Assembly (NCBI GenBank): GCA_963706555.1
Contig: OY970164.1
Coordinates: forward strand, 2,418,001 to 2,482,000
Length of the DNA: 64,000 bases
Direction of reading: 5' to 3'
Source of the DNA: Bog-473 sp963706555
Lineage (GTDB): Bacteria; Actinomycetota; Acidimicrobiia; Acidimicrobiales; RAAP-2
Below, piece after piece: positions 54,703-63,829 of the stretch. The position numbers were made by a program, and so were the translations under genes. The first letter of the stretch is position 1; every line of letters starts with the position of its first letter. The notes beneath the pieces were generated by a model. That model worked only from the letters and a program-made list of their open reading frames with translations, made no database searches and was not told the DNA's origin.

Positions 54703-55289
54703 CTAGAATTGAGGGTCGGAGATCCGTACGATCTCGACCTCGTTCGACGAGAGATCGACCACAGCATAGGAAACTGCGGGTCCGGTTCCGGAATCGTAGG
54801 ATTCGCCGAGCGAGCCCGGATTGACGACGATCGTACGGCCAACTCTCTTCACCATCGGCACGTGGGTGTGACCGGTAATCAGAAATCCGTGCCGAGTTCC
54901 TCGCAGCGGCTCCATTCCGGGTCGTATGCGTTGAGATAGCGGTCGTAAGGGGGCCACGGGCTCGCGTGGACCATGGTGATGGATCGCCCACCGACGTGGC
55001 ATTCGACGTTGGATGGGCGCTCAGAGACGAATCGGACATCATCGGGATCCACTCCGGGAGCGAGAAGCGCTCGCTCGCCGCCACGAGCCAGTATCCCCAT
55101 CTCGTGGTTCCCAAGGACATAGGGAAAGCCGCCGCGCCGGATCATCCCGATCACCTCGCTCGAGAACCGGTAGTCGTAGACGGCATCGCCGGCAACGAAG
55201 ACTTCGTCGACCTGGCCCTCGAGATCGCGCAGAGCCGCCGCGAACGTCTGCGCATTGCAGTGAATGTCGGAGACCACGCCGATCTTCAT
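54703..55289 (-). CDS. Metallophosphoesterase (YfcE/MJ0936-like), frameshifted
   Basis: A calcineurin-like phosphoesterase of 195 residues after one missing A in the AAA run 54883-54885 (plus strand) is restored. All metal motifs are present: SDIHCN (D-x-H) at residue 7, AGDAVYD, VLGNHE, VHASPWPP and, after the break, ITGHTHVPM, then VNPGSLGES and a final beta strand. Length and order match small YfcE-type phosphodiesterases. The product ends at 54703, 92 bp before the TetR start. Role in the catabolic region is unclear; it may be unrelated housekeeping. Confidence 0.85.
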
Positions 55290-55466
55290 GGGACGAGGAT
55301 ACTCACCGGCAGCCGTTCTCGGAGCTGCTGGACGTCAATCCAACTTTGCCGTACGATTTGGAAAGCAATTCTCGATTGCCGAGGCGAGCAGTGATTCCCC
55401 AGGGTTGCCCGCTGAAATGGACGAGATGCCCATCGGGCCGCTCGCGAATCGAAAGGACACGCACAG

Positions 55467-56303
55467 ATGGGCGAGACAGGTCGAGTACGAGGCAAGGTCG
55501 CATTCATCACTGGGGCAGCGAGGGGCCAGGGTCGCTCCCATGCCCAGGTCCTCGCGCGAGAGGGCGCCGACATCGTGGCCTTGGACATTGCAGAGCAGAT
55601 CGACTCGATCTCCTACCCGATGGCCAACAAGGAGGATCTGAACGAAACGGTGAGGTTGGTGGAGGAGGCCGGCGGACGGTGCCTCCCGATCGTTGCGGAC
55701 GTGCGTGACATCCATGCCATGGAAACGGCAGTGAAGGAGACCCTGGCGGAGTTCGGACGCCTTGACATCGTTCTCGCGAATGCAGGGATCCTTCACATCT
55801 CGGGCGGGGGGGAGACGCTGGACCAATCCGCCCTGCGCTGGGCCGACGCCCTTGGTGTCATGCTGACTGGCGTCTACAACACGATTCGTGTGGTGCAGCA
55901 ACCGTTGATCGATCAGGGCCAGGGGGGGAGCATCGTGATCACCAGCTCGACCGCCGGGCTGAGTGGTATGCATGATGGCAGCGGGGGAATAGCGGCTTAC
56001 TGTGCAGCGAAGCACGGAGTCGTCGGTCTCATGAGGGGTTATGCCAAGCTCCTTGGGCCGCACAACATCAGGGTGAACACCGTCCACCCCATGGGTGTGG
56101 CCACCCCCATGGTTGTCAACGAACAGTTTCAGAAGTATCACTCCGACCATGCGGATGTGCTGGAGATCTCCCCTCGACTTCTGCCGATTACGCTGCTCGA
56201 CCCCAAAGACGTCAGCGACGCCATCTTGTTTCTCGTATCCGACGAGGCTCGTGCGATCACCGGCATCACGCTGCCCGTCGACTCCGGGGTCACGTGCCCT
56301 TAA
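55467..56303 (+). CDS. Short-chain dehydrogenase, mycofactocin-coupled type
   Basis: A 278-residue SDR with TGAARGQGRSHAQVLAREGA (15-34), the family-specific insertion DIAEQIDSISYPMANKEDL followed by NETVRLVEEAGGRCLPIVAD, LANAGI, and the catalytic Tyr178 and Lys182 in YCAAK. The insertion after the second strand and the ETVRLVEE segment identify the group (carveol-dehydrogenase-like) that keeps NAD(H) bound and passes electrons to mycofactocin. No mycofactocin biosynthesis gene is in the window, so this assumes one elsewhere in the genome. The P450 gene follows after 191 bp and an aldehyde dehydrogenase after that, giving alkane/alcohol/aldehyde/acid order. Confidence 0.88.
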   Translation: MGETGRVRGKVAFITGAARGQGRSHAQVLAREGADIVALDIAEQIDSISYPMANKEDLNETVRLVEEAGGRCLPIVADVRDIHAMETAVKETLAEFGRLDIVLANAGILHISGGGETLDQSALRWADALGVMLTGVYNTIRVVQQPLIDQGQGGSIVITSSTAGLSGMHDGSGGIAAYCAAKHGVVGLMRGYAKLLGPHNIRVNTVHPMGVATPMVVNEQFQKYHSDHADVLEISPRLLPITLLDPKDVSDAILFLVSDEARAITGITLPVDSGVTCP

Positions 56304-56494
56304 GCCGTTGACCTCCGGACTGAGAGGCCGCCATTCGGTATAAGGGCTGCGGATGCGAGGACGGTGGCCCACATTTGAGAATGCAGACGAGGAGCGAGAG
56401 TACGAGGTGGCGAGCCTTGACGTTGACCGCGGGGTCCGGTCCACGACGGGTTGATGCCGAGTTGTTCGGGTTCAAGGGGTAGGGAGGAGCTCAG

Positions 56495-57772
56495 GTGGCG
56501 ATTGAGAGCACGTCGCAGGCCGACAGGTTCAAGGAACTCTATGACGTCGAGCGCCATGTCAGGGCGACCGACGGCGGGATTCTGGTCGAGGACCCTTACC
56601 CGGTGTGGGCCGAGTTGCGAGACGCTTCCCCCGTGCACAGAGGCACAGTTCGAGAGCTTATGGGCTACGACTCGCGGGGTGGCCTGGGCGGGGCCCATAA
56701 CCGCCCGGTCTACTCAGCCTTCAGCTTCCAAGCGAATGACATCGCATTTCGCGATAACGAAGTCTTCTCCTCCACCTTCTACGCCGGGATGACCACAAGG
56801 ACAATGGGCAAGAGCATGCTCGAGATGGTGGGGGCCGAGCATCGGCGGTACCGGGCGCTGGCACAGCCGGCGTTCACGCCCAAGCGAGCGCAGTGGTGGA
56901 TCGACAAGTGGATCCAGTGGCTGGTCGACGAGGCGATGTCGGGCTTCGAGCTTCGGGGGAAGGCCGAGCTGAACGCCGAATACTGCTCGCGGATACCGCT
57001 CCAGACGATCACATCGAGTTTCGGGTTGACTCGTGACGAGGCCCTCGACTTTCGAGAGGGCGCCGAAGGTGGCATGGTGCACAGCGCGCAGGAGGGAGCC
57101 GACACCGCCAAGGATCGTGCGGACAGGACCACCGCCATGCTCAAGCGCGTGATCGAGGAGCGGCGTGCCGAGCCCCGCGACGATGTCATCACGATGCTGG
57201 TACAGAGCGAGATCGAAGAAGATGGTCGGCGCCACTTCCTCACCAACGACGAGATCTACGGGTTCGCCCGGCTCATCCTCACCGCCGGTTCAGGTACGAC
57301 CTGGCGCCAACTCGGTATTCTGCTCGTCGCGCTGCTCCGACAGCCCGCCCTCCTCGACGCGGTCCGCCGAGAGAGGGAGACGTTGAGGGGTGCAATCGAA
57401 GAAGTCCTCCGATGGGAGCCCACGGCAACGATCATTCGCCGCCTCGTCGTCCGGGACGTCGAACTGTGCGGCGTGAAGATCCCGTCCGGCTCGGTGATCG
57501 AACTGAACATGGGAGCCGCGAACCGGGACCCTACGCGGTGGCAGGACCCTGATCGCTTCGACCCGTACCGCAACGTTGAGCCCAATCTGGCTTTCATCAG
57601 TGGACCACACGTCTGCCTCGGGATGCATGTTGCTCGAGCCGAGATGACCGTGGCCATGAACGCCGTCCTCGACCGCCTCCCGAAGCTCCGGTTCGATGCG
57701 GACGCTCCCGAAGCACGCGTCATAGGCCTGGAGCATCGAGGCGTGAATGGCGTGCCTGTCGTCTTTGGCTGA
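56495..57772 (+). CDS. Cytochrome P450 (copy 2)
   Basis: A 425-residue P450 of the same family as 32260-33510: DGGILVEDPYPVWAELRDAS, HRRYRALAQPAFTPKRAQWW, I-helix LILTAGSGTTW, K-helix EEVLR, meander PDRFDPYRNVEPNLAF, and haem loop FISGPHVCLGMH with Cys374. The Phe ten-residue spacing (F-x2-G-x-H-x-C-x-G) is intact. The GTG start at 56495 follows AGGGAGGAG. No ferredoxin is adjacent; the one at 31990 could serve both P450s. Expected to hydroxylate the substrate ahead of the SDR and aldehyde dehydrogenase. Confidence 0.92.
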   Translation: MAIESTSQADRFKELYDVERHVRATDGGILVEDPYPVWAELRDASPVHRGTVRELMGYDSRGGLGGAHNRPVYSAFSFQANDIAFRDNEVFSSTFYAGMTTRTMGKSMLEMVGAEHRRYRALAQPAFTPKRAQWWIDKWIQWLVDEAMSGFELRGKAELNAEYCSRIPLQTITSSFGLTRDEALDFREGAEGGMVHSAQEGADTAKDRADRTTAMLKRVIEERRAEPRDDVITMLVQSEIEEDGRRHFLTNDEIYGFARLILTAGSGTTWRQLGILLVALLRQPALLDAVRRERETLRGAIEEVLRWEPTATIIRRLVVRDVELCGVKIPSGSVIELNMGAANRDPTRWQDPDRFDPYRNVEPNLAFISGPHVCLGMHVARAEMTVAMNAVLDRLPKLRFDADAPEARVIGLEHRGVNGVPVVFG

Positions 57773-57905
57773 ATTGGTTGTTTTCGGGTTACGGTTTGAG
57801 AGGGTAGTTGCAAATCACGGGATGCTCGCCGAGAATGTCGCTCCAGCACTGGCGGGGCCTTGAGCAGAGGCGGGAGTTGGACAGATCTTCGCCCAAGGGA
57901 GTCAT

Positions 57906-59399
57906 ATGACCTCAGTTACAACTGGTCCTGAGCCTGACCTTTCCTTTCTCGAAGGCGGGGCGAAGAAGTTACTTATCGGCGATCGGTGGGTGGAGGCCAC
58001 TTCCGGTCGGACGATGCCAAGTCTGAATCCTTCGACGGGGCAGGTGCTCGCCGACATTGCCGACGCAGGTGCCGACGACGTATCGCGAGCTGTGGCGGCC
58101 GCCCGGGCGGCCTTCGAAGGTCCGTGGCGTACGACATCTCCTGCGGCCCGGCAGCGGCTCCTCTGGAAGATCGCTGACGTCCTCGAGGCGAACTACGCCG
58201 AGCTCAAGGTGCTCACGGCCGTCGATATGGGCACCCCGGTCGGTCCTGATCCACGACTCGGCGCAGAAGGCATTATCGACATGATCAGGTATATGGCCGG
58301 ATGGGCAACGAAGATCAGCGGTGACACCCTGCCGAATTCCGTGCTCGGGATGTTCACGTACACCCGCAAGGAGCCGATCGGTGTCGTGGGCGCCTACATT
58401 CCGTACAACAGCCCCTTCACACAGTTCGTCAAGAAACTCGGCGCCGTATTGGCAACTGGTTGCACAATGCTGGCCAAACCGGCCGACGATGCCAGCCTGA
58501 CCATTCTCCGGACTGCTGAGTTGTGCCTCGAAGCCGGCGTGCCCGAGGGCGTTCTCAACATCGTCACCGGAGGTCCGGAGGCGGGGATCGCCATCGCCGA
58601 GAACCCCGACGTCGATAGCATCGTGTTCACCGGATCCACCACGGTGGGCCAGGAGCTCATCCGTTCGGCTGCCGGCAATTTGAAGAGGCTCACCCTTGAA
58701 CTCGGCGGCAAGTCGCCACACATCCTTTTCGCTGACAGCGATATCGATCGCGCCGTGGCGACTGCGGCCCTCATGGTGTTTGCCAACTCCGGCCAGGGCT
58801 GCTCCAACGGCACTCGGCTCTTCGTCGAGCGTCCCATCTACGAGGAAGTGGTTCAACGGTTGGCCGAGTCGGCGGGTGCATTGAAGGTGGGGAATAGTCT
58901 CGACCCGGAGACCACCCATGGCCCTGTCATTACGGAGAAGCACCTTGGTCGCGTGCTGGGCTACGTCCAAAGCGGGCAGGACGAGGGCGCACGGCTCGTC
59001 GCTGGGGGCAGCCGGGTCGTGGAAGGAGAGCTGGCCGAAGGGTATTTCATGGAGCCGACGGTATTCGCCGATGTCCAGGACTCCATGCGCATCGCCCGCG
59101 AAGAGATCTTCGGTCCGGTGGCGTCCATTCTGCCCTTCGACTCCTTCGACGAAGTTGTTGCGCGAGCGAACGCAACCAGTTTCGGCTTGGCTGGCGGCGT
59201 ATGGACGCGTGACATAGGAACGGCCCACCGAATGGCGGACGCCCTACAGGCTGGCACTGTGTGGGTCAACACCTACAACATGCTCGACCCCGGCGTTCCG
59301 TTCGGTGGTTACAAAGCGAGTGGATGGGGCAAGGAGGCGGGCGCAGAATCGCTGGAGGGATTTCTCAACACCAAGTCCGTCTGGATCAATACGCAATGA
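57906..59399 (+). CDS. Aldehyde dehydrogenase
   Basis: A 497-residue NAD(P)-dependent aldehyde dehydrogenase: cofactor strand GVVGAYIPYNSPFTQFVKKL (the usual PWNFP is PYNSP), FTGSTTVGQELI, general base Glu265 in LELGGKSPH, nucleophile Cys299 in NSGQGCSNGTR, EEIFGPVASILPFDSFDEVV, and PFGGYKASGWGKEAG near the end. Length is normal. It oxidises an aldehyde to the acid, which the ligase or CoA-transferases could activate. It lies 133 bp after P450 copy 2 and converges on the sulfotransferase gene. Confidence 0.93.
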   Translation: MTSVTTGPEPDLSFLEGGAKKLLIGDRWVEATSGRTMPSLNPSTGQVLADIADAGADDVSRAVAAARAAFEGPWRTTSPAARQRLLWKIADVLEANYAELKVLTAVDMGTPVGPDPRLGAEGIIDMIRYMAGWATKISGDTLPNSVLGMFTYTRKEPIGVVGAYIPYNSPFTQFVKKLGAVLATGCTMLAKPADDASLTILRTAELCLEAGVPEGVLNIVTGGPEAGIAIAENPDVDSIVFTGSTTVGQELIRSAAGNLKRLTLELGGKSPHILFADSDIDRAVATAALMVFANSGQGCSNGTRLFVERPIYEEVVQRLAESAGALKVGNSLDPETTHGPVITEKHLGRVLGYVQSGQDEGARLVAGGSRVVEGELAEGYFMEPTVFADVQDSMRIAREEIFGPVASILPFDSFDEVVARANATSFGLAGGVWTRDIGTAHRMADALQAGTVWVNTYNMLDPGVPFGGYKASGWGKEAGAESLEGFLNTKSVWINTQ

Positions 59400-59449
59400 G
59401 GTTGTGGCCTACAGTTTCCTTCTAGGCTCAGTCGCCTCGTGAAAGGTTC

Positions 59450-60592
59450 TTACCCGGGCTCTTCCTGGGCCACGTCGAACCGCTCGATGTAGTCCTTGAA
59501 TGCACTTCGGATCCCGCTCTTGGTGAGGCCGTACTCTTCGGCCGAGTAGTGGTGCTGACCCCTGGCTCCGGGTCGGTTGGCCGCCGACCATTCGACCATG
59601 GCGGTGCGGGTGGAATTGTCCATCTCGAGGCCCAGGAATCCATAGATCCGCTGGGCCGTTCCGATTGCATCCGCATCGAGCTGCCGTTGGGTGACGTCGA
59701 GGAACCGATGCTCGCCGATGGCGTCACGGTCAGCCATGGCGCGCCCGATGCCTTCGACGAGGTGCTCCAAGAGGAACGACCCGAGTGCGACCGGATCGGG
59801 AGGATGCTGCGGCAAGGCGTTGCGTTGCGCCGTCGCGACCGTGCTGCACGCGGACGGGAAAGAAACCGCCGGATCGCGATGGGCCATCACGAACCGAGCA
59901 TCGGGGTAGTGAGCGGCCAGTTCGTCGAGGTGGAAGTTGTGGTACGGCGCCTTGACGACCCATGTGTAGGGCGGCCGCCCGGTATGGAGCAATCGAAGGA
60001 AGCGTTCGTGATAGATGTACGTCGTTCTCAGGCTGCTGCCTCGCCACCAGCGGGTATAAGTCGGCAGCGGTAGTCCGAGCTCCTGATTGTGGAAGTCGAG
60101 GCCGAGGACGACGTTGTCGTCTACCGGTCCGTCCAGTTCCGATATGTGCTGCGCTGAACCCGACATGGCCGTCTGACCCTGTTCGACCGCTGCACGGCGA
60201 CGCTCGTCATCGGCGTCGGAGGTGGCGCCGGGGGGTCGTAGGGGACTCCCGACCTCCCACCGCCTCTGGTAGCGAAATTCGGGCCCCTGGGCGAGCAGAT
60301 AGTGGAGGGCGGTTGTCGCGGTGCGGGGCAGGCCGTGGATGACCACGAGCCCCTCCAGGGGTGGTGGCTCCGTGGCGCGCGTGCGATACCAATCCTCTAT
60401 GAGGAGGCGGTTGGTCAGCCGTCCATGAATCGTTCTTTCGAGCCGGGCTGCCGCGGCGTCGTCCAACGTGAGGTCTGTGGTTGCGGCCCCCAACAGGTGC
60501 TCCAGTCCGTCCTGCCAGCCGTCCGGGCCGAAGTCGGAGAGGCCGGTCGAGGAGCGGGCTCCCTCGATCAGGTTTTCGGCGTCGGGAATCAC
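59450..60592 (-). CDS. Sulfotransferase family protein
   Basis: A 380-residue protein with the 5'-phosphosulfate loop VVIHGLPRTATTALHYLLAQ near residues 83-102 and the 3'-phosphate segment RFVMAHRDPAVSFPSACSTV, as in bacterial Sulfotransfer_3-type proteins that use PAPS. The N-terminal part is helical and acidic. It starts at GTG 60592, 46 bp after the DUF1214 gene, an arrangement often seen in actinobacteria. The acceptor may be a hydroxylated lipid or sterol (inference). Confidence 0.87.
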   Translation of the reverse strand: MIPDAENLIEGARSSTGLSDFGPDGWQDGLEHLLGAATTDLTLDDAAAARLERTIHGRLTNRLLIEDWYRTRATEPPPLEGLVVIHGLPRTATTALHYLLAQGPEFRYQRRWEVGSPLRPPGATSDADDERRRAAVEQGQTAMSGSAQHISELDGPVDDNVVLGLDFHNQELGLPLPTYTRWWRGSSLRTTYIYHERFLRLLHTGRPPYTWVVKAPYHNFHLDELAAHYPDARFVMAHRDPAVSFPSACSTVATAQRNALPQHPPDPVALGSFLLEHLVEGIGRAMADRDAIGEHRFLDVTQRQLDADAIGTAQRIYGFLGLEMDNSTRTAMVEWSAANRPGARGQHHYSAEEYGLTKSGIRSAFKDYIERFDVAQEEPG

Positions 60593-60638
60593 GTTGCAGA
60601 GTCCTTTCCATCGGCGCTGGCGACTGGTGCTACAGCGT

Positions 60639-61838
60639 TCAGGGTGGATCGATCGCAGAGGTCGAATACGACCAGCGGGTCGTCAATGGAACCGCGAGAC
60701 GCCTGGCCACTGCTTCGCGGCGCCGGTCGAGCGTGTGCGCCCGCTCAACTCTTCCGACCCGACGAGTGTCCGGCAGGACCGAGGTGAGCTCAGCAAAGGG
60801 GACAATTCTTGTTCGCGGCTGCGGCCGGTGGCTCACCATGACCCAGCGCAGGATCACGACACCCTGTTTGTGGCCGAGCGTATCGAGCCAATTCGGTAGC
60901 CCCGGATCTCGGTGGGCGATGACGACGCGGCAGACACCGTCGGCGTCCAGTTCCACCTGGTGGCCATTGAGGCTCGTCTGGTGATGTGAGTAGTCGAAGG
61001 TCCGGTACCACATGTCGCCCACCGAGATGCTCCAGAAAAGTCCCTCTGGCGGGGTGAATTCGACGAGGAGAGCATCGGCTGCAGGCAACACGAAGTACCC
61101 CTTCACCGACGAACGGGAGTCGTTCATTCCTGTAGACGGAAGTGGGCGCGGGGCCGGGATCACGTTGTCGCCTTCGTCGCGGAACGAGTGGACCATGTCG
61201 ACCCAGTAGTCAGCGTTGGTCGCCACAAGAGTCCCCAATGCGTCGAGTTGCTCTCCTACTTCTGCGGCAGTGGGCGTGCGGAGGCATTGCGGCAGTAGCT
61301 CCGGATCTGCGCCGACCCGCTCGATCGAGAGATGGGGGACCTCCTCGGAATCCCAGTCGTAGGCCGCCCTCCGCACGAGCACGGAGTTGGCACCTGGCGG
61401 CAATTCGATCCAATTGCCGGGCATCGGGTCGCGAGAAAGAGCTACGTGGAACTGCCCGTCCGTGTCGACATCGAATTCGTCGAGGTTGCGCATGATGGGA
61501 CGCCCGCTGCCTGAAATCACGAACTCCAGCATCCGTATCGACCCGACCACGCCGAAGATACGGAAGACGCCGTCTTCACTGAGCGGAGCGGACATCAGGG
61601 CACCATCCGGGTTATCCATGCCCACCTTGACGACGTCGGTCTGAACGCGCAGGAAGGCCGGCTTGGCGGCATCTGTGCGGTAGAGCTCGCGTTCGACGAG
61701 GCTGTGGACGAGCCCCAGCAGGTACTGGTAGCCCTCTGCCAAATCAGCGTCCGAGTCCGCCTCCTCGGATCGCAAGATGGAGCGCCCAGCCGATCGAAGG
61801 CCCTCGCAGAACCGTTCCCATGCCTCGCCGCTGGCCAA
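60639..61838 (-). CDS. DUF1214 domain protein, N-terminus uncertain
   Basis: A 399-residue protein with C-terminal DUF1214 character (ADALLVEFTPPEGLFWSISV, GDMWYRTFDYSHHQTSLNGH, RVVIAHRDPGLPNWLDTLGH), a beta-rich fold of unknown function that often accompanies sulfotransferases. The middle contains MDNPDGALMSAPLSEDGVFR, typical of the same proteins. The TTG at 61838 is the first canonical start, yet coding-like sequence continues upstream (RLREQAANFTAAL) without a start, so either a base error lies near 61870-61900 or translation begins from an unusual codon; an ATG at 61905 in the neighbouring frame would fit one shift. Probably co-transcribed with the sulfotransferase. Confidence 0.78.
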   Translation of the reverse strand: MASGEAWERFCEGLRSAGRSILRSEEADSDADLAEGYQYLLGLVHSLVERELYRTDAAKPAFLRVQTDVVKVGMDNPDGALMSAPLSEDGVFRIFGVVGSIRMLEFVISGSGRPIMRNLDEFDVDTDGQFHVALSRDPMPGNWIELPPGANSVLVRRAAYDWDSEEVPHLSIERVGADPELLPQCLRTPTAAEVGEQLDALGTLVATNADYWVDMVHSFRDEGDNVIPAPRPLPSTGMNDSRSSVKGYFVLPAADALLVEFTPPEGLFWSISVGDMWYRTFDYSHHQTSLNGHQVELDADGVCRVVIAHRDPGLPNWLDTLGHKQGVVILRWVMVSHRPQPRTRIVPFAELTSVLPDTRRVGRVERAHTLDRRREAVARRLAVPLTTRWSYSTSAIDPP

Positions 61839-62122
61839 CGCTGCGGTGAAGTTGGCTGCCTGTTCTCGCAGGCGCTGTTCGCCGGTCGAGCGAGGACCCG
61901 GGCATCGGCGGCGTGGAGTCCTTGGTAAACGTGTAGACAGCCACGGCTCTCCTCAGGTCGCGTCGAATCTCAAGTCGCCGGCCCTTTTCGGCGAGGGCAC
62001 GCCACCGTACTTCCCATCCTCCCCGGGTGTTGAGATATTGGCGTCGAGGCATGGACGAGCGTTCGGTCTCCCGGCGTAGCGGGGCATGTTCATGAAGGCA
62101 GGACTCGCTCTCACCGTCGTGC

Positions 62123-63829
62123 TCATGCCAAGGAGGGTGTCGCTGTGTCGCGCCCGGACCGCAAGATCGCACCTTTCCGGGCGTGGGTCAATTCGCCGCT
62201 TGCCACCAGTGTCTCGCCATGGACGAGCACCTGCTCGATTCCGACGCCCTCGCAGTAGAGGCGCCCCGCCCCGCCGGGCAGGTCGAACTTCGACCGTACC
62301 TGGTCGTGGCCGATCGTCTCTTCGTCGAAGACGACGATGTCGGCGACGGAGCCCTCGTGCAGCGTTCCGCGATCGACGAGGCCGTAGAGTCCTGCCGGCT
62401 CCGAAGTGAGTAATCGGACCGCTTCCTCCATTGTGATGAGCCCGCGCTCACGCACGCCGACCGACAGCAGGTCCGTGGCGAAGCTGAACGTCGACAGCAT
62501 GTCGAGATGGGCACCGGCGTCGGAACCGCCCACGACTGTCCGCGGGTCGAGCCACAATTCGCGCCTGACGTCCCAGTCAGCGGGGTCATCGCTCTCGAGG
62601 CCGTAGGTGAACCCCGTCCGCAGGTCATCGGCCACCACAATGTCGACCAGGGCGTCGAACGCCGACCTGCCCATCTCGCGTGCAATGTCGGCCACCAGCC
62701 TGCCCTCGTACTTCTTGGTCTCCGGTGCGAACGTCTCGAGGATCCGCTTGGCACCCCAGTCAGCGAGCGCGACCCGTCGCGGGTCGCCGGCGGCCAGCTC
62801 GGCGAGCCCGTCCCTTGTTGCCTGGTCGGCCAGGAGGCGAAGTTTCTCGGCGGGTGGCAGGGTCATTGCCTCGCCCCACCCTTCAAAGCTGTCGAGGATG
62901 AACCCGCTGTAAAAGGACATGCGGAACTGGGACACGAATGGGATGACGAGGCCGACAATCTTCCCGCCCGCAGCGCGCGCCACGTCCGAGAGCTCGAGCT
63001 GACGGTAGGCCGCTTCGCGGCCGCGGGCACTCGGGGCGAGGAGGTTCCAGTTGAGCGGCCGCCGGGCCGCCACGGTCATATCGACCATCACCTGGCGCCG
63101 GGCATCGTCCCACTCCTGACCGGCGACGAACTCGAGCGATGTCCCCGGGAACTCACCGCAGACGGCGGCGAGTGTGACCAGTTCGTCAGCGGCGGCATGC
63201 CGGGAGGGGACGGGGTGGCCGCTCGCGTCGTTATGTGTGATCGACCATGTCGAGGAGAAGCCGAGGCCGCCGGCCCGAATGCCGGCTCGCAGGAGGCCAC
63301 ACATCGCTTCGATCTCCTCCGGGGTGGCTGGCCGCTCGGTGGCCGCCTCCCTCATCACCACCCTCCGCAGAGCGCAGTGACCGACCATGAACCCGGCATT
63401 GATGGCCAGAGTCCCGTCCAGGCGGTCGAGGTAGTCGGCGGTCGAGGTCCAGTCCCACGGGACACCCAACTCGAGCGAGGTCACCGGCATGCCTTCCACG
63501 CGGGAAAGCATCGGGAGCAAGTAGGCAGCGGCGTCGGCGTCCAACGGGGCAACGCTGAAGCCGCAATTTCCCCCGACGACTGTCGTCACCCCGTGCAGCG
63601 GCGAGGGAGTAAGCGCCGGGTCCCAGAAGCCTTGGACATCGAGGTGCGTGTGCACATCGATGAACCCGGGAGACACGATCAGTCCGTCCGCGTCAATGGT
63701 TCGTCGGCCCGTCCCCACGTCCCGGCCGATGGCGATGATCCGACCGCCCTTGATCGCCACGTCGGCGGTACGCCTTGGCGCCCCCGTCCCGTCGATGACG
63801 GACCCACCGCAAATCACGACGTCATGCAC
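62123..63829 (-). CDS. N-acyl-D-amino-acid-deacylase-like amidohydrolase-3
   Basis: A 568-residue protein: start MHDVVICGGSVIDGTGAPRR, metal motif GFIDVHTHLDVQGFWDPA, Cys loop GGNCGFSVAPL, PWDWTSTADYLDRL, GHCALRRVVM, STWSITHNDASGHPVPSR, catalytic GGSDAGAHLDML, and the C-terminal sandwich FDLPGGAGRLYCEG to GAILRSGRDT. GTG 63829 follows GGGAGG by 5 nt; the frame is open upstream without a site. It has the GHPVPSR segment and so groups with 39363-41081. Its tail is the best match for the remnant at 10181-10350. The 171 bp to the right edge should hold its promoter and contain no recognised gene. Confidence 0.87.
   Translation of the reverse strand: MHDVVICGGSVIDGTGAPRRTADVAIKGGRIIAIGRDVGTGRRTIDADGLIVSPGFIDVHTHLDVQGFWDPALTPSPLHGVTTVVGGNCGFSVAPLDADAAAYLLPMLSRVEGMPVTSLELGVPWDWTSTADYLDRLDGTLAINAGFMVGHCALRRVVMREAATERPATPEEIEAMCGLLRAGIRAGGLGFSSTWSITHNDASGHPVPSRHAAADELVTLAAVCGEFPGTSLEFVAGQEWDDARRQVMVDMTVAARRPLNWNLLAPSARGREAAYRQLELSDVARAAGGKIVGLVIPFVSQFRMSFYSGFILDSFEGWGEAMTLPPAEKLRLLADQATRDGLAELAAGDPRRVALADWGAKRILETFAPETKKYEGRLVADIAREMGRSAFDALVDIVVADDLRTGFTYGLESDDPADWDVRRELWLDPRTVVGGSDAGAHLDMLSTFSFATDLLSVGVRERGLITMEEAVRLLTSEPAGLYGLVDRGTLHEGSVADIVVFDEETIGHDQVRSKFDLPGGAGRLYCEGVGIEQVLVHGETLVASGELTHARKGAILRSGRDTATPSLA

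Noticed and set aside
57969..59228. 419-codon open frame opposite the aldehyde dehydrogenase
   Set aside because: The plus strand has all aldehyde dehydrogenase motifs; the reverse frame has none.
61953..62093. 46-codon minus-strand frame between the DUF1214 and deacylase genes
   Set aside because: No ribosome binding site and no recognisable similarity; probably chance.
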